DNA of 64,000 nt from Balaenoptera acutorostrata (Eukaryota; Chordata; Mammalia; Artiodactyla; Balaenopteridae), in the NCBI RefSeq assembly GCF_949987535.1, contig NC_080067.1, positions 80,749,985 through 80,813,984 on the forward strand. Reading direction: 5' to 3'. Each line of letters begins with the position of its first letter. The stretch's first letter is position 1. This document shows, piece after piece, positions 55,201-64,000 of this stretch. The notes under the pieces were generated by a model. It was not told the origin of the DNA. It ran no database searches and saw only the letters and a program-made list of their open reading frames with translations. Both the position numbers and the translations under genes were made by a program.

Positions 55201-58200
55201 GCCCCTCCCCACCTACAGGCTAGTTCCCTTCCCCCCGCCCCCCCCCCCCGAGTTTTTCAAAGATGGTTGCTTGTCTCTTGGAGAGTTATTCTCAACTCTT
55301 GCTCAGAGTGATCCTGTTAAAACTCAAGTTAGATCGTGTCGCTCTGCTTCAAACCCTCTAGTGGCTTCCAGAAGTCCTGCCAGTGTCCTGCCAGGCTCTC
55401 CATGAACGCCCCCTGCCCCCCTTGCCTCTCACCACTTCCCCTCATGCACTTCAGTCCAGCACCGAGGGCCTCGTTGTCTTTGAGCTCAGCTGCAGGCCTT
55501 CCCTCTGCCTGGAATGCTCTCCCTGCAGATCTCTGCACGGTGGGCTGCCTCCCCCCCTCCCTCCCCCCTCACCAGCCTTTTCTCAGTGTCTCCAGCTCAG
55601 CCAGAGCTGCAGCCTCCTGCCCCACATTCTTCCTGTCTCCTTGCCTTCTTTGAGTTTTCTACCTGGCACTTATCACCATCTAATGTACTTCCGTATCTGG
55701 CTTATTGTCCATCTTCTCTTCTGAGCATTCTGCCCCTCACCAGGACGTAAGCTCCGTGAGGGCAGGGAGTTTTGTCCGTTCTCTTTGACACTGTATTCTC
55801 TGTGCCTAGAACAGTGCCTGACTCATACTTGTTGAATGAATGGATGAACACGAGTCTTGGTAGTGTGTGTGTGTGCTGGAGGCGGAGTGTCCCATCCTCA
55901 CCTCCTTGCCTCCTTCTACAACAGCTTTGAGGTCAGGGACTATGCATGTAACTTATTAGGAGGAAACATTCATCGTGCGAGGGAGAGAACTCATTTGAGT
56001 GGGTCAAGATTTTTTGAGCTGGAATCTGTGATAGAGGCCATTTAGTCCACCCCCGGAATTGTTTGCAGGAAGATGCTGAGGCCAGGAAAGGTTAAATGAC
56101 TTGTAGCCAATAAGTGACACAACAAGTACTTGGATCTTTCGTGCCAGGATATCCTTTCCTCAACCCATGACTCCAGCCCAAATGTCCCGTCCTCTGTGAA
56201 GCCTTGTCTGCATCCCTCGGGTGGAGCAGAGTTGGCCTCTCCTTCCCTTGCTCTCATAGCATATTCTGTCTGTTAGAGAGACTGGGGGCTGCCTCATGTG
56301 CTACGTGGTGAATTGCCGGGTCTCACTTACCTTTAGGTCCCTGATACAGACACAATGATTGGTACTCAGTTGAGTCCTCCCTGCCCGGCCACTCCTACCA
56401 TGGTTTCAATGACCATAAAAACAAAAACCTCAACTTTCTAAACATGTAAAACAATTTTAGTTACAGAAAAATTGAGAAGGTAGTATAGAGAGTTCCCATA
56501 TGCCCCACTTCCAGTTTTGCCTGTTATTTACATCTTGCATTCATATGGCATATTTGTTACAATTAATGAACCACATCAATATGTTATTATAAACTAAAAT
56601 CCAGGGCTCCTTAGTTGCGGCATGTGGGATCTAGCTCCCTGACCAGGGATCGAATCCACATCCCCTGCATTGGAAGGCAGATTCTTAACCACTGTGCCAC
56701 CAGAAAAGTCCCCAGTTGTCTTTTTAAAAATAAATTTTTGAATAGGTAATATATTCACATACTTTTTTAAAGCATAACAAGTGTAGGGTGAGAGATCTCT
56801 CTTCCATTCTTGTTGCCTGTTAGTCTGGGACATTGCCTCGACCCCCTTGCCTGCTCAGACCATCCCTGTCAGTTTCTTATGGATTCATAGTGTTTTCTGT
56901 ACATTTATTACAAATCTCCCCCCCCCAGTTTTATTGAAACGCAGCACTAAACACCCTGTTCTGTACCTTGCCTTTTATGTTAACTTAGCGATAAGTAAAT
57001 CAGAGTGAGCTTCGTATCAGTATGCAGGGAATAGGGAGCATGCACATTCTTTTTTAAAGCCATGTAGTATTCTAGTGTTTGAATTGGTGTTTTAAAAAAA
57101 CAAGTCATATCTGTAAAGCCGACGTTGTCGCGTGTTTTGCAGATGTCTGCTGTTCAGAAAGGCAGTAAAGATATAAACAATACAGATCCTTCCTAGGGCG
57201 TATTTACACTTCATGGTAACATCTTTAGACTGATGACTCTTTAATTGCTAGAATCAGCACTGGAAAGACTTTGTCACACGTGGGGATTGTGGTTCAGGGC
57301 GTGGGGAGAGGCACTCCAGTGCCTTACCACTCCCCCCCCCCACCCCCCGCCCCCGAACAGGAATGATGAAATGTTTTTATTTTCTGTTGTCTTGGAAAAC
57401 AATGAGTAAAATGTAATTCGGGATTGTGTTTCTCTCACCTGGCTGGAGGAGGGTACAGGCAGGAATGGTTGGATTAGGAGAAACATTTCATGCATCTTGA
57501 AGGAAGGATCGGCCGGACATGGCGGCTGCCTGGATATGATTGATGACAGGCAAGGATGAGTCAATGAGTTTTGGAAGGAGAGCATGTTTTTAGATGATGG
57601 TTTGCAGTAAACCCCCCGGCTTCAGAGACATTAAGGGCTGCAGGCAGTTGACGTTGAGCTGGAATGGTCACTGTGCAAACAGTAACCAAGAAAAGTTGTG
57701 GCCACTGTCTGGGCCGCTAGCACCTATTACCATGACCTAGACACAACACTCTGACATTTGTGAACTGCAGCTGTTTAACGTTTTTTTCATTGCTTCCTTC
57801 CTTTCAAAATGCTATTGGTGCCAAGTGACTCATCCAGCCAAATCCAAGCTTACTGAAATATTAATAGGTGGAAAGAGGAGAGATGCCAGAGGGAGTAAGG
57901 CTGGCACTGTGGCTCATATCAGCACACAGTCTATGCTTCTGGTTCCCTGAGTTCCTGGCTGCTACCTGGTCCCTGGCAGACTGTGAGCTCCTGCGGAGCA
58001 AGGCCTGGGTCATTCATCTCTGTATCTCTAGCATCCCCTAGTCCAGTGCTTGGCGTTTGGGACATGCTTAGAACAGGGTTTCCTGAATTTTAATGTGTCC
58101 CAACAGCAGCCTAATTTTATTTTTATATTTAAAATAAGTTTTTAATTTTTATACAGTTTTTAAAGGTTACTTTCCATTTACAGTTATTACAAATTATAGC

Positions 58201-61200
58201 AGTGTGATTTTGGAGGAATCATTTTGAGTGCAGGGAAACTACTTTACTATTGCATGTGAATATGTAAGAGTAACAGAAACAATTAAGGATGACAAATATT
58301 TTACAGTTGTTCAGTATGTTTTCATACCAGATGCCTGTCACATCCTTGGAGCATCTTCAGGATTATGTCCAAGGTCTTTCAGGCTGACAAAGCAGAAGAC
58401 CAGAGCCCAGTCTGATATGGGTCAGAACGGAGGAGCCCTTAATGCTGTGAACCCGAGACCCCCGACCCAAGGTCCCAGAGCTCAGTGATGAGCCCCTGGT
58501 ATTTAGAAAGTGGTGTTTGTGAATTTATGTTGATTAGGGCAGAAACATAAATGAGACATCCAATCTCAAATTCCTTTCTGACTGAGGGCCTGTTGGACTT
58601 CTCTTCTCCGGAGGACCCTGGAGCTCACTGGTCACATGGCCTGCGTCTGGGATAGTGCAGGGATCCCCAGGCAGGTACCCTATGTGAGCACTTGCCGGCC
58701 AGTGCCCCTTCTGACCTCTTACTTGTAGACTGGGCTCCTTCTTTCAAGTCACTCTTGTTTTCTCATGTTTTCAACTGTAAAATGAGGTGACTTGACGAGC
58801 TCATGCTAAAGCATTTCTAGCTCCAAGGTTCTGCAATTCCATTATTTTTATAGAAATGATTTTATACATCAAAGCAAATGACATGCCCCAAGGGCCTGAG
58901 TGTGTACTTGATAAGGTTGAGGAGAGCAGGAGAAAAGTCACTTTCATTCTAGTTTTGATTTTTTTCACCCCCTCAGGTAGTGGTTTCTGACAGGTAAGGA
59001 GATTTTTTTTTTTTTTTCAGTTATCCACATCTATTTATTTAATGTCAATACTTCCAGCTAAGTATTCTGGGGAATATTTTTTTTTTTAAATTGAAGTATA
59101 GTTGATTTACAATGTTGTGTTTATTTCTGCTGTACAGCAAAGTGATTCAGGTAAGGAGATTTGACCAAAACATGGAACTGGCATTTTGAAACTTTTCCTG
59201 CCATCATTCTCTTTTTTAAAAGGCTTTTTTATTTTATTATGTTTTAATTCTATTTATTTATTTATTATCCCTCCCCTCCCCCCTTATCCCTCGGTAACTA
59301 TAAGTTTATTTTCTACATCTGTAACTCTATTTCTGTTTTGTAGATAAGTTCATTTGTAGCCTTTTTTTAGATTCCATATATAAGCGATATCATATGATAT
59401 TTGTCTTTCTCTGTCTGACTTACTTTACTCAGTATGACAATCTCTAGGACCATCCATGTTGCTGCAAATGGCATTATTTAAAAGGTGTTTAAAAAAGTTC
59501 CTATCTGGGGCTTCCCTGGTGGTGCAGTGGTTGAGAGTCTGCCTGGCAGTGCAGGGGACACGGGTTTGAGCCTTGGTCTGGGAAGATCCCACATGCCGCA
59601 GAGCGGCTGGGCCCGTGAGCCACAGTTACTGAGCCTGCGCGTCTGGAGCCTGTGGTCCGCAACAAGTGAGGCTGCGACAGTGAGAGGCCCGCGCATCGCG
59701 ATGAAGAGTGGCCCCCGCTCGCCGCAACTAGAGAAAGCCCTCACACAGAAACGAGGACTCAACACAGCCATAAATAAATAAATAAAATAAATTAAAAAAA
59801 AAAAAAAAGCTTGCCTTCAATTAAAAAAAATATTTCCTATCTGAAAGTCCAAGTGAGTGGATTCATTTTAAAATGAGAAAGGAGGTTGTCAAGGCAGGCA
59901 GGAGGCAGGCAAGCCCAACTTCCCCATGGGCTGGATTCTAAGACCTCCTTGGTGAGTGTTTGGGACCTGGAAAGAACTCTTCCTTCTGAAATGAGGTGTG
60001 CACGGTGGTTGGTCCCAGCTTGTTTCTCCTGGAAAGTGTGTTCTGAGTCCAGCACTGCACCCAGGAGGTCCTGCTGTAGGCCTGGCAGTGAGATTGTGGT
60101 CCCCCAGCTCCAGGGGTATGAGGCAGGGGTCCCAACAGGGCGATGGCTGGTGGGGAGGGTTCAGGTTGGGGTCTGGCTGGGGAAAACCATCATTCTCACC
60201 CTCTGTGGGCTCCCAAAGCTGCCCTGCCTTTCTTCCTAGCACCTCGGGTTCCATCCCAGCTGCCATTCTTATCCCAAATGGTATTTGTTCCCTCTAGTGT
60301 GGGGTGACACAGTGCAGCTTCCTGCGTCACCCAGTTTCTGTGGCTTTTCACTGCTAGTGACAAAGAAGAAGCAGAGAGTTAAAATTAGCAAATTAGGGAA
60401 ATGTTACAGTTTTAAGATGTCTTACAACCAATATTATGTTGTTTTGTGGAGCTAGGGAATAGTCTCCACCTCCCGGTGTTTTCTCCTCTACTCTCTCTTG
60501 TTAATCTCGTTGACTCTTTTTTTCCCCTTTATGGTCTAAGCCCTTCTTCCTAGGGCTGGTGGCCCTGGGTTTTTCTTTCTTCTGTTTATCTGCTGTGCCC
60601 CTAGGCAATAACCAGAAGAGACCAGTGGGTCTGTTAGTGCTGTGAGGACCAAATAAAGTTATTTCTATTCAGAGAAAAACCAACCAGTTCTGCTCTTGGT
60701 CAAAAGAAATCTGTCCGGGATGTTTCAGAAAGGAAGAAAAAGAACTGGATGCTAAGTTTCACAAAGAATGTCTTTGCTGTTGGGGTGGGAGCTGGAGGGG
60801 GGATAGAGTGAGGTAGGGAGGTGGGGGAGGAGAGGGGACAAGGGCTTTAACCTCAGTACCACAGTTGAGCCGGCCTCGGGAGGCCCCTCCCCAGATGAAT
60901 GGCACAGGGACAGGGGGTGGAGGAGGTACTGGCCTGGGCTTGAAATAAGTGACGTTTATAGCAATAAAGAAATTTCCTTCTAATCTTAGTTTCTGATTTT
61001 ATTTAAAAATCAGGGATGGATTTTGAATTTGATCAAATGCCTTTTTATTACCTCCTGAGGTGATATGCTTTTTTCTTACTTGACCTACTAGTAGATATAT
61101 TGAATTAATGGATTTCCCATATCCTAAGCTGACATTGTATTCCTGGGATGTATTCTTCTTTAAGGGCTGTGCTGGCTTCTTTTGGTACACTGTGGATTTG

Positions 61201-61718
61201 GTGTGACACTACCTGATTTAGGATTTTCTTATGCCTGAAGAAGATCGATCAGTTTTTTTTTTTTTCTTTCCTTTTTGTACTATTTTTGTCATTTTGGCTG
61301 GACTAAGTGTAAAGGGGCCTGTTCCCCCTCAATGAAGCAGGACCTGCTGTGTTACGGGAGAAGGCGGTGGGAATCTAAGTGGGTGCAGCAGAAGGAATGG
61401 GAGTTGCTAACACAAGTGTGCACGTGGTGGGTGCTTCAAAAACTGTCAGTGTTTAGCTTTGGCCAGTGAGCCTTCACCTGCAGTTAGCACAGGGGCCTTG
61501 CGCTCCTCAGCCTCGCGGAGGTCCCCTGTTAAAAAATAAAGGAAGTGACTCCTCCTCCCGCCCCATTCAAAAGCCTCATTAATAGAGATTACGGCCAGAA
61601 ACTAATTGGTGCATCTTTATCTCTCTTTGAAGGTCTCAACATATGCACTAGTGGAAGTGCCACCTCGTGTGAAGAATGTCTGCTCATCCACCCAAAATGT
61701 GCCTGGTGCTCCAAAGAG
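52209..61718 (+). CDS. ITGB5: Integrin beta-5, exons 1 and 2 (rest beyond window)
   Basis: Gene-level entry; visible coding exons are 52209-52278 and 61633-61718, with intron phase 1. The joined start is [20 protein letters not shown] followed by RLPG and [17 protein letters not shown], almost identical to human ITGB5 as I recall it. Integrin beta-5 pairs with alpha-V as a plasma-membrane receptor for vitronectin and other RGD ligands. The window holds only the signal peptide and the start of the PSI domain, about 52 of roughly 800 residues. The gene follows MUC13 on the same strand, the conserved order. The promoter is a CpG island. Confidence 0.94.
55285..55860 (+). mobile_element. L2 3'-region fragment
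   Basis: Typical L2 text: CTGGAATGCTCTCCCTGCAG, GGCACTTATCACCATCTAAT, GTAAGCTCCGTGAGGGCAGG, AACAGTGCCTGACTCATA, and the end TTGTTGAATGAATGGATGAA. Confidence 0.85.
56600..56712 (-). mobile_element. Partial CHR-type SINE
   Basis: The minus-strand head is GGGACTTTTCTGGTGGCACA, with the B-box region present. The tail half and flanking duplication are missing or unrecognisable. Old L1-like text precedes it at about 56395-56590. Confidence 0.75.
59006..59147 (-). mobile_element. L1 3' end with 3' transduction
   Basis: On the minus strand, about 65 bp of L1 3' end (CTGAATCACTTTGCTGTAC) ends in a first A-tract (59077-59090). About 59 bp of non-L1 sequence with an AATAAA follows, then a second A-tract (59006-59017). 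A perfect 15-bp duplication CAGGTAAGGAGATTT encloses everything (58991-59005 and 59148-59162). Confidence 0.88.
59265..59478 (-). mobile_element. L1 fragment
   Basis: Text TCTGACTTACTTTACTCAGT and ACCATCCATGTTGCTGCAAA belongs to the L1 3' region, minus orientation. Borders are approximate. Confidence 0.65.
59507..59810 (+). mobile_element. CHR-type SINE
   Basis: Head GGGCTTCCCTGGTGGTGCAG, B-box GGTTTGAGCCT, then an A-tail. TTCCTATCTG before it (about 59497-59506) recurs after it (about 59834-59843), with an extra short tail in between. Confidence 0.88.
61633..61718 (+). CDS. ITGB5: ITGB5 exon 2: start of PSI domain
   Basis: This 86-nt exon (phase 1 in, phase 0 out) has acceptor CTCTCTTTGAAG and donor GAG|GTATGT. 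It encodes [20 protein letters not shown] followed by PKCAWCSKE, with five cysteines in the spacing of the integrin beta PSI domain, which disulphide-links to the leg of the receptor. It is identical to human in memory over this stretch. Confidence 0.95.
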
Positions 61719-61721
61719 GTA

Positions 61722-61798
61722 TGTGGGTGGGGGAGGGGAGGAGTGCTGTGAGGGGGTGGGGGAGGGGTGGGGGAGGGGTGGGGAGGGTGTGGGCTGCA
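61722..61798 (+). repeat. G-rich imperfect minisatellite next to exon 2 donor
   Basis: Repeats of GGGGTGGGGGAGG type begin 3 bp into the intron. They give many runs of three or more G, enough for a G-quadruplex on the transcribed RNA. Confidence 0.8.
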
Positions 61799-62899
61799 CC
61801 ACAGCACACAAGTTGACTGTGCAGAAAGTGTGCAGATTCTGCGAGTTGCCTCTTCCTCTTTCTCCAAGGCGATGACAAAAGAAAAGCTACATTTTTATAA
61901 GTTGGGTCTCTAGGTAGTGTTGAATGTTTTAATCCTGTTTTAGGGAAGCAAGGTCTTCCTTCCCTTTTGTGGGGGAACCAGTTATGACTCTTGTATAGTT
62001 TTCTGCTATTTGGTAAAAGACCTGAGCTTGTGAAGTGAGTCTGTTGCATAACCATTTAAAACATGCCTGGGTGGGTGGCCTGTTGGTGGACGCCAGCCAT
62101 TGTGGAGTGGCTTATCTGAGGATGAATAATATGAACTGGCATCTGTGAAATGATTTTATTTGAAAACAATGGCTGCTGTTTCTTCAAGCCCTATAGGAAG
62201 GGATGTAAGTTTGGGGTGGTGATACGCATATTGCTATCGTAAAGCAATACAAATATCGGTGCTTGGTGGGCTAATCAGGAAATACTCAATTTCTAACCCT
62301 CCTGTCTTGGGGGAAATTTCTGGGTCACTTCTCTAAACTGTTGTTAGAACCATGGAGCACAAACCCTCTTTGCACTAGTGCACCACTAAAGTTATTTTTA
62401 AAAGAACCCAAGATTCGCCATTTGGGCTGGCTCAGCCTCTGCAATTCAGTGTGCGTGCCTGTCAGGAGGACCAAGGATGGCTCCTGGGAGTCCGGACCTC
62501 TTCGCCATGATGCACCTCCAGAAGTCTAGGGATTCCTTTAGCCTATGATGGCTAAAAACAATCGTGTGGGGACCCCCTACTAGATGCCACACACTTCCTA
62601 TATCATATCTCTAATTCGCACGACAGCTCTGTCAGGTGGGTGGCAATACACCCGTTTTACTGATGAAAATCTCCGTCTCAGAGAGGTGAAGTGACTGTTT
62701 CAAGGCCACACCATGTTCCAAAGCTAGGGTTTGAGTCTGGCTTCTTGGACTTCTGAGCCCAGGCTCTCTCTTCTAGGCTACACTGCCTCTTCCATGTGAC
62801 TATTGTAGAATTTTTTCTAGTAGAGAGTAAGATTACTAAACAAGCTACTTTGAGAGAGGACCCTTCCCAACATATGAACCCCTCGTATTTGTGCTTAAT
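61799..62899. other. ITGB5 intron 2, first part
   Basis: A reverse MIR lies at about 62590-62780 (TTTTACTGATGAAAATCTCC, CAAGGCCACACCATG). No other feature was recognised. Confidence 0.5.
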
Positions 62900-63188
62900 T
62901 GTACTGTCTTTGTTTTCAACTTTCTTTAAAACCTTTCACTGGTTCCTTATGACCTGCATGACAAATCCAAGTTCTGTGGCCCCTGCCTGCCTCCCCACCT
63001 TCATCCCTTGCTTGCCCCCAACACTTTAGCCCCAGGGAATGACTCGAAGGTACCCAGAGAGCCCTGACTGATGAACAAACACCCTCATGGTTTTCCCTGT
63101 GCTGCTGCTTCTCCTGCAGGGCCTTCCTGGCTTTTCCCTCCTTTCCCTGACCAACACCTTGTCTTCAGTTTTCAAAAGTTAGTTCAAG

Positions 63189-63526
63189 GGCTTCCCTGGT
63201 GGCACAGTGGTTAAGAATCTGCCTGCCAATGCAGGGGACATGGGTTCAAGCCCTGGTCCAGGAAGATCCCACATGCCACGGAGCAACCAAGCCCGTGCAC
63301 CACAACTACTGAGCCTGCGCTCTAGAGCCCGTGAGCCACAACTACTGAACCCGCGTGCCACAACTACTGAAGCCCACGCACCTAGAGCCCGTGCTCCACA
63401 ACAAGAGAAGCCACCGCACTGAGAAGCCTGTGCACCTCAACGAAGAGTAGCCCCCGCTCACTGCAACTAGAGAATGCCTGTGTGCAGCAATGAAGACCCA
63501 ACACAGCCAAAAATAAAAAAAGAAGA
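63189..63526 (+). mobile_element. CHR-type SINE with internal repeats
   Basis: Head GGCTTCCCTGGTGGCACAG, B-box GGTTCAAGCCC. CCACAACTACTGA occurs three times in the body (about 63300-63370). Target duplication AAAAGTTAGTTCAAG lies at 63174-63188 and 63527-63541. Confidence 0.93.
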
Positions 63527-63590
63527 AAAAGTTAGTTCAAGACTCATCTACTCCATGAAAACGTTCATGGTTTTCCGCCAGACACATCTG

Positions 63591-63661
63591 TCTGTCCACC
63601 CAACCATCTATCCATCCATCTGTCCAACCATCCATCTGTTCATCCATCCATCCATCCATCT
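63591..63661. repeat. (ATCC)n-type microsatellite
   Basis: Imperfect CCATCCATCTGTCCAACCAT repeats inside the L2 fragment. Confidence 0.9.
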
Positions 63662-63795
63662 GAAATTAGAATGTAAGCTCCCTCCACCAGAATGTTACGG
63701 CAGGGGTTTTATCTGTTTTCTTCGCTGCTGGATTCCCCACACCCTGACTGGTGCCTGGCACATAGTAGTTGCTCAGTAAGAGATTGATGGAAGGA

Positions 63796-64000
63796 TTTCA
63801 CTGAGTGGCTGTTTATTACGTGTCTGCACATACAGGCCATGACCACCTCTTTGTCTCCCCTGTAGTCTGTCCTCCTTCCGTCGCACTTATAACCTCTTAC
63901 TCTGTGCATTTGTTTTCATGCCTGCTTCCAATGAAATCATTACCTCCTCGAGAATCTTTGTCTTATTCATCTTCAGATCTGGCCAAGAATCTGGCAGGAA
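63796..64000. other. ITGB5 intron 2, window end
   Basis: Unassigned sequence to the edge of the window; exon 3 of ITGB5 is not in view. Confidence 0.5.

Larger units (their letters stand above)
52279..61632. other. ITGB5 intron 1
   Basis: A 9.35-kb first intron. After the CpG island it contains L2, SINE and L1 remnants listed separately. Stretches 53280-55280, 55860-56590, 56713-58990, 59163-59264 and 59811-61632 show no gene or clear family apart from a reverse MIR-like piece near 56030-56130. Large first introns often hold enhancers, but none can be named from sequence. Confidence 0.6.
62900..63795 (+). mobile_element. L2 fragment interrupted by a SINE
   Basis: L2-like text before the SINE (TTTCACTGGTTCCTTATGAC, GGCCTTCCTGGCTTTTCCCT) and after it (AGAATGTAAGCTCCCTCCAC, GGTGCCTGGCACATAGTAG) is colinear, split at 63189-63526. 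Confidence 0.75.

Overview
The window is nuclear DNA from a mammal, most likely a whale or dolphin. It is full of tRNA-derived SINEs of the CHR type (head GGCTTCCCTGGTGG, with A-box and B-box remnants), which are shared by cetaceans, hippopotamuses and ruminants. I see none of the Bov-tA or BovB repeats that crowd ruminant genomes. LINE-1, LINE-2 and MIR remnants and hAT-type DNA transposons fill most of the rest. Calls rest on reading the sequence and on remembered families; no search was run.

Two protein-coding genes lie head to tail on the + strand, in the order and relative orientation I recall for human 3q21. The first is MUC13, a transmembrane epithelial mucin. Ten coding exons (1545 to 35203) join in one uninterrupted frame of 635 codons plus stop: a Pro/Thr/Ser tandem-repeat exon, an EGF-like exon, three SEA-domain exons, EGF-like exons, one membrane-spanning exon and a cytoplasmic-tail exon. 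The signal-peptide exon is not visible and is probably left of the window. The stop codon touches a splice donor, and a separate 3' UTR exon probably runs from 36786 to a poly(A) signal at 38398.

About 13.5 kb of intergenic DNA, mostly repeats, follows. A CpG island (about 51400 to 53280) then carries the promoter and first exon of ITGB5 (integrin beta-5; start codon at 52209). Exon 2, the start of the PSI domain, is at 61633 to 61718. All later ITGB5 exons lie beyond the window.

Mobile elements shape the MUC13 introns: a 5.1-kb antisense L1 ends about 50 bp before exon 6, a SINE ends about 50 bp before exon 3, and a second L1 in intron 6 was itself hit by a SINE. Intron 5 also carries a 3'-truncated retrocopy of ZDHHC9. 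Several insertions record unusual retrotransposition events: a twin-primed L1 with a palindrome, an L1 with a 3' transduction, and a SINE with a transduced tail inside the MUC13 3' UTR. I found no CRISPR array, no operon-like system and no undescribed molecular machine; the novelty is in the mucin repeat array and these element histories.
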